Part shown: positions 1 to 7,975 of the stretch, one piece after another
How the letters are laid out: each line of letters begins with the position of its first letter
Position numbering within the stretch: the first letter of the stretch is position 1
Assembly: GCA_002410555.1 (NCBI GenBank)
Contig: DHSR01000040.1
Span: 8,875 to 20,564 of the forward strand
Source of the DNA: Bacteroidales bacterium UBA5281
Lineage (GTDB): Bacteria > Bacteroidota > Bacteroidia > Bacteroidales > Lentimicrobiaceae
DNA length: 11,690 nucleotides
Direction of reading: 5' to 3'
Notes under the pieces: generated by a model
Database searches by the model: none
Seen by the model: only the letters and a program-made list of their open reading frames with translations
What the model was told of the DNA's origin: nothing
Translations under genes and position numbers: made by a program

Positions 1-68
1 AAAAAAGGCACCGTTGTACGCCGGACTGAATTCGCAAGATTTATTCATTTATAAAGATACTATAAAAC

Positions 69-95
69 CGCACACCTGTGCGTATTTACGTGTGC
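69..95. repeat. Short GC-rich inverted repeats in AT-rich upstream DNA
   Basis: CGCACA (69-74) pairs with TGTGCG (77-82) across two bases. The overlapping GCACAC (70-75) can instead pair with GTGTGC (90-95), which is followed by TTTTA. The second pairing could be a weak rightward terminator of a gene lying left of the window. The two pairings are mutually exclusive. The T-tract is only four bases, so the terminator reading is tentative. The rest of 1-237 is very AT-rich, and I found no convincing TTTG/TAnnTTTG promoter pair in it. Confidence 0.25.
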
Positions 96-237
96 TTTTA
101 AAGAAAGTAATGATCAGTATTATTTTCCTCAACAAAATATTATATCACTAATAATGCTCTAATAATCTATAAATCAATATAATACAATTATTGTTATCAT
201 TTAAATATACACTAACATAATACATTCTTTAAAACGG

Positions 238-277
238 AACAGGTATTGACTAAGGCCATTTGCCATCAATACCTGTT
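238..277 (+). promoter_or_regulatory. Perfect 12-bp inverted repeat next to the protease start codon
   Basis: AACAGGTATTGA (238-249) and TCAATACCTGTT (266-277) are exact reverse complements around a 16-nt spacer. Inside the spacer GGC (254-256) can also pair with GCC (262-264). The right arm ends 3 nt before the ATG at 281, so in RNA the helix would occupy the ribosome entry site. As DNA it has the form of a dyad operator. A terminator is unlikely, because no T-run follows. The inverted repeat is directly visible; its regulatory role is inferred. Confidence 0.5.
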
Positions 278-280
278 GAT

Positions 281-3200
281 ATGAAAACATTACTTACTTT
301 CTGTTTATCTATACTTTTTACGAGCACTTCCCTGTTTGCTCAATGGGTTCCCATAAAAAATACCACTACCCGCGAAGTAACTATTGCTACCGAAGCAAGA
401 CCGGGAAGCGTTGTTTTAACTATTGACCTTCCGGGTTTTTACAAAACACAGGATTACAATTGCACATATTCTTTACAACTTCCCGATGGTGTGAATCAGA
501 CAGAAACCGGGTTTCCGGATATGCAACACCTGGCTGTAAGTATTCAAATTCCTGGAAAAGGAACAACTACGCTTAAAGTATTGAAGGCGGAATATATAGA
601 AGTGAATGACCTGAAAATCGGGCCCTCAAAAGGAGATCCACAATTTTCAACACAAACCGGATGGCACAATCCCGAACCAGTCACTCTTGCCTATGAAAAC
701 GATCAGTTTTATCCGCTGGCTCTGGCAAAAGCCGGTGATCCTTATATTCTGGGCGGTTTTCGTGGTCAGGCACTACATATCTACCCTTTAAAGTATCATC
801 CACTAAGCCATATTGTACGCATATACCATCATATAGTACTTGAATTACAATTTAATGACGAGACAGGCATGAATGAATTGACAGCATCATCTCCTATAAC
901 CAAAGGAGGAATGGCTGAATATGCTGCTGAACATTTTGTTAATGGAATGAGTAACGAGCGCTATGTGCCGGTTACGGAAGGTTCAGGGATGTTGATTGTA
1001 ACGCCTGCCGCTTTTGTGCCGCTGTTTGATGAGTTTGTAAAATGGAAGGCACAATGTGGCATTCAGTGTACCATTATTCCCGCGGAAGAAGCCGCCGGGA
1101 CCGGGAGTATTCAAAAGAAAGTCAAAGAGCTTTATTTTGGTGAAGGACTTTCCTATCTACTGTTGGCCGGTGATGTGACCAGCGTGCCTACCCTTACCAA
1201 CAGCAATGGTATGGGTGATAATATGTATGGATTTATCGAAGGAAATGATCATTATCCGGAAATCATTACCGGACGGATGCCGGCTAAGGATGCCCGTGAA
1301 TTAATGATTATGCTTTCGCGAAGTTTGAATTATGAAAAAGGGCTTTCAGGGTTTGAGAAAATTAATAATTTTATTGGTATTGCCAGTGAACTGGGCCCGG
1401 GTGATAATGGTGAAAAAGATTTTGAACACCTTCGCATTATTGGTCAGCAGTTGCAGCAAAATTGCGAGATGGTTATTTCGGAGTATTTTGATGGCAGTCA
1501 GGGTGGAAGCGACCTGCCTGGTAATCCTGTTGCGGCAGATATTGAACAGGCTTTTAACACAGGCATGGGTTCAGCCATGTATCTCGGCCATGGTACTTCC
1601 AACGGGTGGTTTACTTCGGGATTCAAAAGTACGGATGTTAAGAAACTTAATAATACCGCAAGCTGGCCGGTAATCTGGTCAGCAGGCTGCGACAATGGAA
1701 ATTTTGCGGAAGCAAACTGTTTTGCAACACATTGGCTTAAGGCCGGCACACCCGAAGCACCGGCGGGCGCAGTAGCTGCAATGATGTCTACCGGCCGTCA
1801 AAGCTGGTTTCCACCTATGGCTGCACAGGATGAAATAGCCGCCATACTTTCCGGAAATAAGGCTGGTGTGAAAACCCGGACTTTCGGCGGTATTTCCATG
1901 GCTGCCTGTATGCGGATGAATGATAAATATGGAGAAGGCGGCTTTAGGGTAACCGATACCTGGAACCTGTTCGGCGATCCATCGCTTTTAATGCGAACTG
2001 CATCGCCCCAGAAGATTGAAGCCCATCATGCTGAAGCCATAGGTGCTGACGCAGGCGGGTTTATGGTGGATGTGCCTGTTGATTATGCATTGGCCAGCAT
2101 CGTGTATCAGGGAAAACTACTTGGTGCAGCCAATGCAATCGACGGCAGGGCGGCCATACCACTGCACGGATTTGAGCAGATGGACGAAGTTTTGTTAACA
2201 ATTACGGCCTATAATCATCTCCCCTATACGGCAGTGATCAATGTGGTGACATCCCCGGCAGTTGCCTCTAAACCCCTGCCGCTTAACCATTCAAAAAAGA
2301 TTTCTCCTTATACCTCATTAAAGTGGGAAACCGCCGAAGGTGTAACACCCGCTTTCTATGAGGTGTTCATCAGTAATAACCCGGCGGGCCCCTGGAAACA
2401 GGGCGCCATCACTTTTAAGACGGAATGGCAGCCCGGACAGCCCTTGCAATACCTCACAAATTATTACTGGAAGGTAATTTCTCATCATAATAGTGGCATC
2501 AGCCACAGTGCTATATTTGATTTTACAACCATAGCTGTCCCGGATGAAGATTTTGAACAGGCCGGGTTTCCCAGAAATAACTGGATAAACAGCGGTGATA
2601 ATGAGTGGTATCCTGATGAAAGTGAGTCCTTTGAAGGCCGCTATAGTCTTCGCTCAGGAAATATAAACCATTCGGAAAGCAGCCGGGTGGGCTATGAGTG
2701 TATAACTGCCACCTGCGATGTGCTCTCATTCAGGGTGAAGATTTCATCTCAGCTTAATCGCGACAAGCTGATGCTGTTGATTGACAACGAAATTGTGGAT
2801 ACCTGGAGCGGAGAGCTGCCCTGGACAGAAGCCATTTATCAGGTAGAACCGGGCGTTCACCGCATTGAATGGGTATATTTAAAAGATAACATAGGCAGTG
2901 AAGGCTCTGATGCTGCCTGGCTTGACAATATTTACCTTCCCGAAAATAAGGCATTGGAAGTATTTACACACGACCTGGCTGAATGTGCTTTGTCAGCAGT
3001 TCATATTGATGCAATGGTAGAAGGACAATCCTCTTTAGTCTGGGAATCCCTTACCGGAGGTCAGTTTGAGGATGCGGCTGCTGAAAACACAGTGTATTTT
3101 CCCACAGAAACAGAAATTCAGGCCGGGGAAGCTATCCTTCGACTATCGGTATATAAAAATAATGTTTGCCAGCCTTTGTCTAAGGAGGTCAGAATTCAAC

Positions 3201-3700
3201 TCCATTCGCTTCCCCACTTGCCCCACCTGAAAGATACCCTGATTTATGCCAATGAATCACTTGAATATTTATTACCACAGGCTCATGGCATCAGTTACCG
3301 CTTATCAAATGGTGAAATCTCCGGTAACATACTTCGCATAAATGATTCAATGCTTGAAGAAGGGAACAATGAATTTTCTATAAACGTTCTAAATGAAACC
3401 GGATGTTCGGTGGTGTTAAGTTTCACGGTTACCTTTATTCCTGAAAACAGGCCTCAGCATGGAGGTAATCTGGTTATATACCCAAATCCGGCAAATGATT
3501 ATATAACCTTAGCCAATATGTACCGGAATGATAAATCTATCATTTATGAAATCTACAGTATTTCCGGGCAATTTATTGGCAGGTTCTCAACAGATATCTA
3601 TTCCCAGCTAGATGTGTCAGCAATACCTGCAGGAGTTTATATTCTTAAAGCAAATGACGGGAATGAGGTTAAACATGCCCGATTTGTAAAACAGATTTAA
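281..3700 (+). CDS. Secreted gingipain-type C25 cysteine peptidase with T9SS sorting tail
   Basis: This gene encodes an exported cysteine endopeptidase of MEROPS family C25 (gingipain family), 1139 residues from the ATG at 281. A TTG at 260 is in frame but adds seven residues ahead of a clean signal peptide (about 1-20, cleavage near FA/Q) and lies inside the upstream inverted repeat. Residues of about 21-235 are a gingipain-like propeptide and about 236-575 the catalytic domain. His437 (in YLGHG) and Cys470 (in WSAGCDNGNF) form the expected dyad, spaced 33 residues apart as in RgpB. Further matches to gingipain R are QSW..PM..QDE, RTFGG and FGDPSLL. After these come an Ig-like domain (about 576-662), an FN3-like domain (about 664-750), a MAM/jelly-roll-like domain (about 754-887) and another beta-rich region. 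The last 80 residues, with YPNP at 1067, DVSAIPAGVYIL and FVK, are a type-A Por secretion tail, so the protein should leave by type IX secretion and be anchored or released at the surface. It is not PorU, because the Cys motif is of gingipain type. Substrate specificity cannot be read here. Confidence 0.93.
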   Translation: MKTLLTFCLSILFTSTSLFAQWVPIKNTTTREVTIATEARPGSVVLTIDLPGFYKTQDYNCTYSLQLPDGVNQTETGFPDMQHLAVSIQIPGKGTTTLKVLKAEYIEVNDLKIGPSKGDPQFSTQTGWHNPEPVTLAYENDQFYPLALAKAGDPYILGGFRGQALHIYPLKYHPLSHIVRIYHHIVLELQFNDETGMNELTASSPITKGGMAEYAAEHFVNGMSNERYVPVTEGSGMLIVTPAAFVPLFDEFVKWKAQCGIQCTIIPAEEAAGTGSIQKKVKELYFGEGLSYLLLAGDVTSVPTLTNSNGMGDNMYGFIEGNDHYPEIITGRMPAKDARELMIMLSRSLNYEKGLSGFEKINNFIGIASELGPGDNGEKDFEHLRIIGQQLQQNCEMVISEYFDGSQGGSDLPGNPVAADIEQAFNTGMGSAMYLGHGTSNGWFTSGFKSTDVKKLNNTASWPVIWSAGCDNGNFAEANCFATHWLKAGTPEAPAGAVAAMMSTGRQSWFPPMAAQDEIAAILSGNKAGVKTRTFGGISMAACMRMNDKYGEGGFRVTDTWNLFGDPSLLMRTASPQKIEAHHAEAIGADAGGFMVDVPVDYALASIVYQGKLLGAANAIDGRAAIPLHGFEQMDEVLLTITAYNHLPYTAVINVVTSPAVASKPLPLNHSKKISPYTSLKWETAEGVTPAFYEVFISNNPAGPWKQGAITFKTEWQPGQPLQYLTNYYWKVISHHNSGISHSAIFDFTTIAVPDEDFEQAGFPRNNWINSGDNEWYPDESESFEGRYSLRSGNINHSESSRVGYECITATCDVLSFRVKISSQLNRDKLMLLIDNEIVDTWSGELPWTEAIYQVEPGVHRIEWVYLKDNIGSEGSDAAWLDNIYLPENKALEVFTHDLAECALSAVHIDAMVEGQSSLVWESLTGGQFEDAAAENTVYFPTETEIQAGEAILRLSVYKNNVCQPLSKEVRIQLHSLPHLPHLKDTLIYANESLEYLLPQAHGISYRLSNGEISGNILRINDSMLEEGNNEFSINVLNETGCSVVLSFTVTFIPENRPQHGGNLVIYPNPANDYITLANMYRNDKSIIYEIYSISGQFIGRFSTDIYSQLDVSAIPAGVYILKANDGNEVKHARFVKQI

Positions 3701-3706
3701 GGGATT

Positions 3707-3834
3707 GGTGATTTGTGATCTGTGATCTGTAATCTGTGATCGGTGATCTGTGATCTGTGATCTGTAACAGGTGATTAGTGATTAGTAATTGGTGATTGGT
3801 GATTTGAGAATTTGTTGATTTGTTGATTTGTTGA
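3707..3834. repeat. Heptanucleotide tandem array 1 (TGTGATC type) running into an 8-mer repeat
   Basis: Fifteen consecutive 7-nt units keep register from 3707 to 3811, beginning 6 nt after the protease stop codon. Units vary around [TGA]GTGAT[CT], for example TGTGATC, TGTAATC, GGTGATC and AGTGATT. The array then changes period to three perfect copies of TTTGTTGA (3811-3834). An open frame on the minus strand across both arrays (3669-4001) translates to a monotonous ITDHRSP-like repeat and is not a credible gene. Low-complexity heptamer arrays of this general kind occur in bacterial intergenic DNA; their function is not known to me. Confidence 0.85.
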
Positions 3835-3871
3835 GTCTTTAAAAACAATACTTGCGTCATTGCGTGATTCT

Positions 3872-4017
3872 TTGATCTGTGATCTGTGATCTGTAATCGG
3901 TGATCTGTAATCGGTGATCTGTGATCTGTGATCTGTAATCGGTGATCTGTAATCGGTGATCTGTGATCTGTAACAGGTGAGGTTAATAATTCAATCCGCA
4001 ATCGGCAATCTGCAATC
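3872..4017. repeat. Heptanucleotide tandem array 2 with a duplicated 42-bp super-unit
   Basis: Heptads run in one register from about 3872 to 3982 and, in degenerate form, on to 4017, where they end as CGCAATC, GGCAATC, TGCAATC. With A = TGTGATC, B = TGTAATC and C = GGTGATC, the order A-A-B-C-B-C fills 3878-3919 and repeats without a mismatch at 3920-3961. Most units carry GATC. Both arrays contain the same closing pair, TGTAACA followed by GGTGA (3763-3774 and 3969-3980). The 3835-3871 stretch between the arrays is unique sequence. Confidence 0.85.
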
Positions 4018-4058
4018 TCTCCGTTCCCTTATCCTACTTTCAGCCCAATCCAATCCCA

Positions 4059-4092
4059 GCCCTGACGGGTGAAAAAAGAACCCTTTCAGGGC
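4059..4092. repeat. Imperfect hairpin in the convergent protease/purL intergenic region
   Basis: GCCCTGA (4059-4065) pairs with TCAGGGC (4086-4092), and GGGT (4067-4070) pairs with ACCC (4080-4083), with a small internal loop between the two helices. The loop holds a run of six A on the plus strand. It lies 20 nt beyond the purL stop codon and 358 nt beyond the protease stop. Neither strand has a T-run after the helix, so it is not a standard intrinsic terminator. It could still mark 3' ends or be a dispersed repeat. Confidence 0.45.
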
Positions 4093-4112
4093 ATTCCCGT
4101 CCCTTTGTCGCT

Positions 4113-7100
4113 CTATTTTCCGTTCCTTTCCTCAATCCATTTTTTAGCATTCACAAATGCTTCTATCCAGGGAGAAACTTCATCGTATTTTCGTTCGTTA
4201 GGATAACTGGCCCAGTTCCATGGATATAGGGAACGCTCAAGGTGCGGCATTATGGCCAGGTGCCTTCCATCATCTGAGCAGATGGCGGCGGTATCGAAAT
4301 CAGAGCCATTGGGGTTGCCCGGATAGGCTTTATAGCTGTATTTTACCGGAATATTATATTCGCTTTCTCTGCCCGGAAGCTGAAATTTGCCTTCACCATG
4401 TGCTATCCAGATGCCGAGGCGTTGCCCTTCCAGGCTTTTGAGCATTATACTGTTGTTTGGCAGAATGTCAACATTTATAAAGGCTGATTCAAACTTTTGG
4501 GAGGCATTGTGCAGCATGCGTGGTTTTTCTTTCCTTCCGGGATAAATTAATCCCAATTCAACCATAAGCTGACAACCATTGCATACGCCAAGGCTCAGAG
4601 TATCGGGCCGGGAATAAAAGCGTTCGAGGGCTGCTTTGGCTTCCGGATTGTATAAGAATGCCCCGGCCCAGCCTTTTGCCGAACCCAATACGTCAGAATT
4701 GCTAAATCCACCAACAAATACTATCATATTTACCTCATCCAGGCTTTCCCTGCCGGCAATCAGATCAGTCATGTGTACATCTTTAACCTGGATTCCGGCC
4801 TCATAAAGCGCCCAGGCCATTTCACGGTCACCATTTACTCCTTTTTCCCGTATGATGGCCGCGCGAACATCGCTCTTGTTTTTGTGATCCCGGCTTAAAC
4901 CATAAGATTTTAGCATACCCGGAAAATCTTTGGCAAAGTTAAATTCCAGGGCCTGTTCCTTATAATTCCGGTATCTTTCCGTAGCCAGATTTTCTCCACG
5001 CTGCTCTATGTCAAGCAGGTAGGAGGTTTTGAACCAAAGGTCCCGAAGCGCATCAATATTAAAAATATGGGTATCACCCTGGTGCCTTAGTACCAGTCTC
5101 CGCTGAAATGAAGGTTTACCAAGAAGATGATACCTTAATCCTTTCTCATGAAGCATCACCAGGGTGTAATCCAGATCATTGACCTGCACCAATACGCCCG
5201 GATTTTCGCTGAACAGCAGTTTTATGAGATTGGACTCCTCAAAAGTGGATAAATCCAGATCTAATCCAATGCCGGGCTGGGCGAACAGCATTTCAAGCAG
5301 ACTTGTTATCATTCCACCGGCTGAAATGTCATGGCCTGCCATTGCTATCTGCTCATTGATTAAAAGTTGTATGGCTTCAAATGCACGGATAAAATATTCT
5401 GCATCATTTACTCCCGGTACATCGGTGCCGCTCTGGCCCAGCATCTGTCCGAAGCTGCTACCTCCTGTACTGAAAGGTGTATTGGAAAAATCGATATAAA
5501 TCAGTGAGGATGTAAACTCAGGCTTTAACACCGGACTGATGGTCTTTTTGACATCGGCCACTTCTGCAACTGCAGTAATAATAACAGTTCCCGGAGCCAT
5601 TACTTTTTCCCCATCAGGGTAGCGCTGTGTCATTGAAAGTGAATCTTTCCCGGTTGGAATATTAATGCCCAATCCGATGGCAAATGCTGACGCGGCTTCA
5701 ACTGCCTGATACAGACGTGCATCCTCACCTGGATTGCGGCATGGCCACATCCAGTTGGCACTCAGGGAAACGCCCCTTAACCCATGGGTAAGTGGTGCCC
5801 ATATCAGATTGGTAAGGGCTTCGGCAATAGAGAGTTGTGCTCCGGCGGCTGCATCTATTAAACCGGCAGCAGGTGCATGCCCCAGTGATGTGGCTATGCC
5901 GGTGCTTCCTGTAAAGTCAAGTGCCATTACACCCAGGTTATTAAGCGGAAGCTGAATAGGACCAGCGGTTTGCTGCATAGCAACCTTACCGGTAACAGAA
6001 CGGTCTACCTTATTGGTAAGCCAGTCTTTGCAGGCTACAGCTTCCAGTTGCAATACTTCGCTCACATACTGATGAAGTTTGTCCACATCATAGTGCTGCT
6101 CCTGAAGTTCTATGTTCTCAGTGATGTCTGATAAGATCGTTTGCGGTGGTTTACCAAAAAGATCAAACAGGCTGAGGTCAATGGCTTTGTGCCCGGTTTG
6201 GGTATTTATGAAAGTAAGCTTCTGATTGCTGGTGGTTTCTCCCACAACAAAAAGTGGCGCACGTTCACGGGCTGCTACTTGTTCCAGAAGATGAAGCTTG
6301 TTTTTTTGCATGAGGAGTCCCATGCGTTCCTGTGATTCGTTGCCGATGATTTCGCGATCCGAGAGGGTAGGGTCGCCCAGAGGAAGTTTATCAATGCTGA
6401 TGCTTCCCCCGGTGACTTCCACCAATTCCGAAAGGGAGTTCAGGTGGCCGCCTGCACCGTGGTCATGAATAGATATGATTGGATTTTCATCCAGCTCTGC
6501 CATCGCGCGGATGACATTATATACCCGTTTCTGCATTTCGGGATTTGAGCGTTGAACTGCATTCAGCTCAATGCGATTACTCAATTGACCGGTAGCTACC
6601 GATGAAACGGCGCCACCACCCATGCCGATGCGGTAATTGTCGCCTCCCATTACTACTACCTGATCCCCGGGCACCGGTTCATCTTTGAGACTGTCTTTTT
6701 CGCGGGCATATCCAATGCCTCCCGCCTGCATAATGACCTTATCAAACGCATAGGCACGTTCACCCATTTGCTGTTCAAAAGTGAGTATGCTTCCGCAAAT
6801 CAGGGGTTGCCCGAATTTATTCCCAAAATCACTGGCGCCATCCGATGCTTTGATAAGCAATTCTCCGGGAGCGTGATACAACCATTTCCGCGGAGCCATA
6901 ACAGATTCCCATGCATGGTTTTCGCCCAGACGGGGATAGGCAGTCATGTATACGGCGGTGCCGGCTAGGGGCATAGAGCCTTTGCCTCCGGCCATGCGGT
7001 CACGGATTTCTCCACCGCTGCCTGTGGCGGCACCGTTAAAAGGCTCAACTGTGGTAGGGAAATTATGGGTTTCTGCCTTTAGTGAAATGACCGACTGTAT

Positions 7101-7805
7101 GGGTTTTTCAGCGAAATAGTCAGGCTGATGCTGCGTTAAGGGAGCGAATTGCTGAATTACAGGCCCTTTCACAAAAGCCACATTGTCCTTATAAGCCGAA
7201 ACTATAAAATTGGGATGCTGTTTAGATGTTTTTCGAATCAGCGAAAACAAACTGTGTGCTTTTTCAACGCCATCAATAATAAAAGTGCCGTTAAATATTT
7301 TGTGTCTGCAATGTTCCGAGTTTACCTGCGAAAAGCCAAAGACTTCACTGTCGGTAAGAGCTCGCCCCAGTCGGTGCGAAAGCTGTTGAAGATAGCTAAT
7401 TTCATCGGGTGAAAGCGCCAAACCTTCGGTCAGATTATAGGCAGCAATATCTTCAATTTCACGGGGAGGTTCCGGCATCCGGTCAATGGTAAACAATTGC
7501 TGGTCAAGACCATCATACAATTGTTCCAGCATGGGGTCGAACATGGCATTTGCATTCCCGACTTCTACAAACTGTTCAATCCGTTTAATGCCTGTTAACC
7601 CCATATTTAGGGTGATTTCTACTGCATTGGTACTCCATGGAGTAATCATTTCGCGTCGTGGCCCAATAAAAAAGCCCGATAACGACCGGGCTTCAATATT
7701 TTGCGCGTCCCCGAAAAGCCAGCTTAGTTTTTCTATTTCATTTGCATCCGGCTCCTGGCTACATTCCAATGCGAACAAACCTTTGCCCTTAAAAAATCGA
7801 ATCAT
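4113..7805 (-). CDS. purL: Phosphoribosylformylglycinamidine synthase (FGAR amidotransferase), large single-chain form
   Basis: PurL converts FGAR, glutamine and ATP to FGAM, glutamate, ADP and phosphate, the fourth step of de novo purine synthesis in the cytoplasm. The protein has 1230 residues from the ATG at 7805. A TTG ten codons upstream (7835) is possible, but the MIRFF beginning fits Bacteroidota PurL proteins. Domains run in order: PurS-like N-terminus, linker with the SEHCRHK signature (about 162-169), first AIR-synthase-like half with GSGGEIRD (262-269), second half with GKDSL (Lys720), and a C-terminal class I glutaminase. The glutaminase triad is intact: Cys1075 in GVCNGCQ, and His1188 and Glu1190 in PHLER. 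Length and motifs match the full-length enzyme of about 1200-1300 residues, so no separate PurS or PurQ is required. It stands as its own transcription unit, separated from the ROK gene by a terminator. A terminator-like hairpin lies inside the coding sequence near the 5' end. Confidence 0.98.
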   Translation of the reverse strand: MIRFFKGKGLFALECSQEPDANEIEKLSWLFGDAQNIEARSLSGFFIGPRREMITPWSTNAVEITLNMGLTGIKRIEQFVEVGNANAMFDPMLEQLYDGLDQQLFTIDRMPEPPREIEDIAAYNLTEGLALSPDEISYLQQLSHRLGRALTDSEVFGFSQVNSEHCRHKIFNGTFIIDGVEKAHSLFSLIRKTSKQHPNFIVSAYKDNVAFVKGPVIQQFAPLTQHQPDYFAEKPIQSVISLKAETHNFPTTVEPFNGAATGSGGEIRDRMAGGKGSMPLAGTAVYMTAYPRLGENHAWESVMAPRKWLYHAPGELLIKASDGASDFGNKFGQPLICGSILTFEQQMGERAYAFDKVIMQAGGIGYAREKDSLKDEPVPGDQVVVMGGDNYRIGMGGGAVSSVATGQLSNRIELNAVQRSNPEMQKRVYNVIRAMAELDENPIISIHDHGAGGHLNSLSELVEVTGGSISIDKLPLGDPTLSDREIIGNESQERMGLLMQKNKLHLLEQVAARERAPLFVVGETTSNQKLTFINTQTGHKAIDLSLFDLFGKPPQTILSDITENIELQEQHYDVDKLHQYVSEVLQLEAVACKDWLTNKVDRSVTGKVAMQQTAGPIQLPLNNLGVMALDFTGSTGIATSLGHAPAAGLIDAAAGAQLSIAEALTNLIWAPLTHGLRGVSLSANWMWPCRNPGEDARLYQAVEAASAFAIGLGINIPTGKDSLSMTQRYPDGEKVMAPGTVIITAVAEVADVKKTISPVLKPEFTSSLIYIDFSNTPFSTGGSSFGQMLGQSGTDVPGVNDAEYFIRAFEAIQLLINEQIAMAGHDISAGGMITSLLEMLFAQPGIGLDLDLSTFEESNLIKLLFSENPGVLVQVNDLDYTLVMLHEKGLRYHLLGKPSFQRRLVLRHQGDTHIFNIDALRDLWFKTSYLLDIEQRGENLATERYRNYKEQALEFNFAKDFPGMLKSYGLSRDHKNKSDVRAAIIREKGVNGDREMAWALYEAGIQVKDVHMTDLIAGRESLDEVNMIVFVGGFSNSDVLGSAKGWAGAFLYNPEAKAALERFYSRPDTLSLGVCNGCQLMVELGLIYPGRKEKPRMLHNASQKFESAFINVDILPNNSIMLKSLEGQRLGIWIAHGEGKFQLPGRESEYNIPVKYSYKAYPGNPNGSDFDTAAICSDDGRHLAIMPHLERSLYPWNWASYPNERKYDEVSPWIEAFVNAKKWIEERNGK
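7668..7693 (-). terminator. Terminator-like hairpin inside the 5' part of purL
   Basis: Read on the minus strand, AAGCCCG (7693-7687), an 8-nt loop, then CGGGCTT (7678-7672) form a 7-bp helix whose 3' side runs into six T residues (7673-7668). This has the shape of an intrinsic terminator and sits about 110-140 nt after the purL ATG. It encodes EARSLSGFF, and the FIGPRREM stretch next to it is conserved in PurL, so coding constraint may account for it. Ribosomes translating purL would normally melt the helix. A role as a translation-coupled attenuator is speculative. Confidence 0.3.
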
Positions 7806-7832
7806 TATGATTGGTCGTTTATGATGAAGGGA

Positions 7833-7859
7833 CAAAGTTAAGAAAGGAAAGCAAACCTA
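7833..7859 (-). promoter_or_regulatory. Candidate purL promoter elements (TAnnTTTG)
   Basis: Two minus-strand matches to the Bacteroidota -7 consensus TAnnTTTG lie between the terminator and the purL start: TAGGTTTG (7859-7852) and TAACTTTG (7840-7833). The first would give a 5' leader of roughly 40 nt to the ATG at 7805. Neither has a clear TTTG element at the expected -33 distance, so the assignment is weak. A purL promoter must lie in this roughly 110-nt gap if the upstream terminator is efficient. Confidence 0.3.
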
Positions 7860-7917
7860 AACAGAATGCTCCTTTATTTTATTTGTAAAGTTAAATTTAA
7901 GTCGATAAACACGGGTC

Positions 7918-7954
7918 AAAAAAAAGACCCTTGATTGGCTTCAGGGGTCTTTTT
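7918..7954. terminator. Strong bidirectional intrinsic terminator after the ROK gene
   Basis: AAAAAGACCC (7921-7930) is exactly complementary to GGGTCTTTTT (7945-7954). Four more base pairs, including one G-T wobble, can close the stem to a 6-nt loop (7935-7940). On the minus strand the helix is followed by eight T residues (7925-7918), directly downstream of the ROK stop codon at 7976. It should end ROK-gene transcription before purL. It could also act on plus-strand transcripts. Confidence 0.85.
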
Positions 7955-7975
7955 AAGAGCTGGTCAGGGTTCTGC

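Noticed and set aside
260..280. TTG start for the protease
   Set aside because: It would place seven residues before a well-formed signal peptide and would start inside the inverted repeat; the ATG at 281 is preferred.
281..3700. Assignment of the C25 protein as PorU, the T9SS sortase
   Set aside because: Length would fit, but the Cys region (SAGCDNGNF) and following motifs match gingipain R rather than the PorU-type motif as I recall it, and no porV is adjacent.
3669..4001. A 110-codon minus-strand frame rich in ITDHRSP-like repeats
   Set aside because: It is a translation of the heptanucleotide array. A 7-nt period that never hits a stop gives a repetitive peptide, and it shows no gene-like composition or start context.
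3707..4017. Heptamer arrays as a CRISPR array
   Set aside because: The units are 7 nt with no unique spacers of 25-40 nt, and no cas genes are present.
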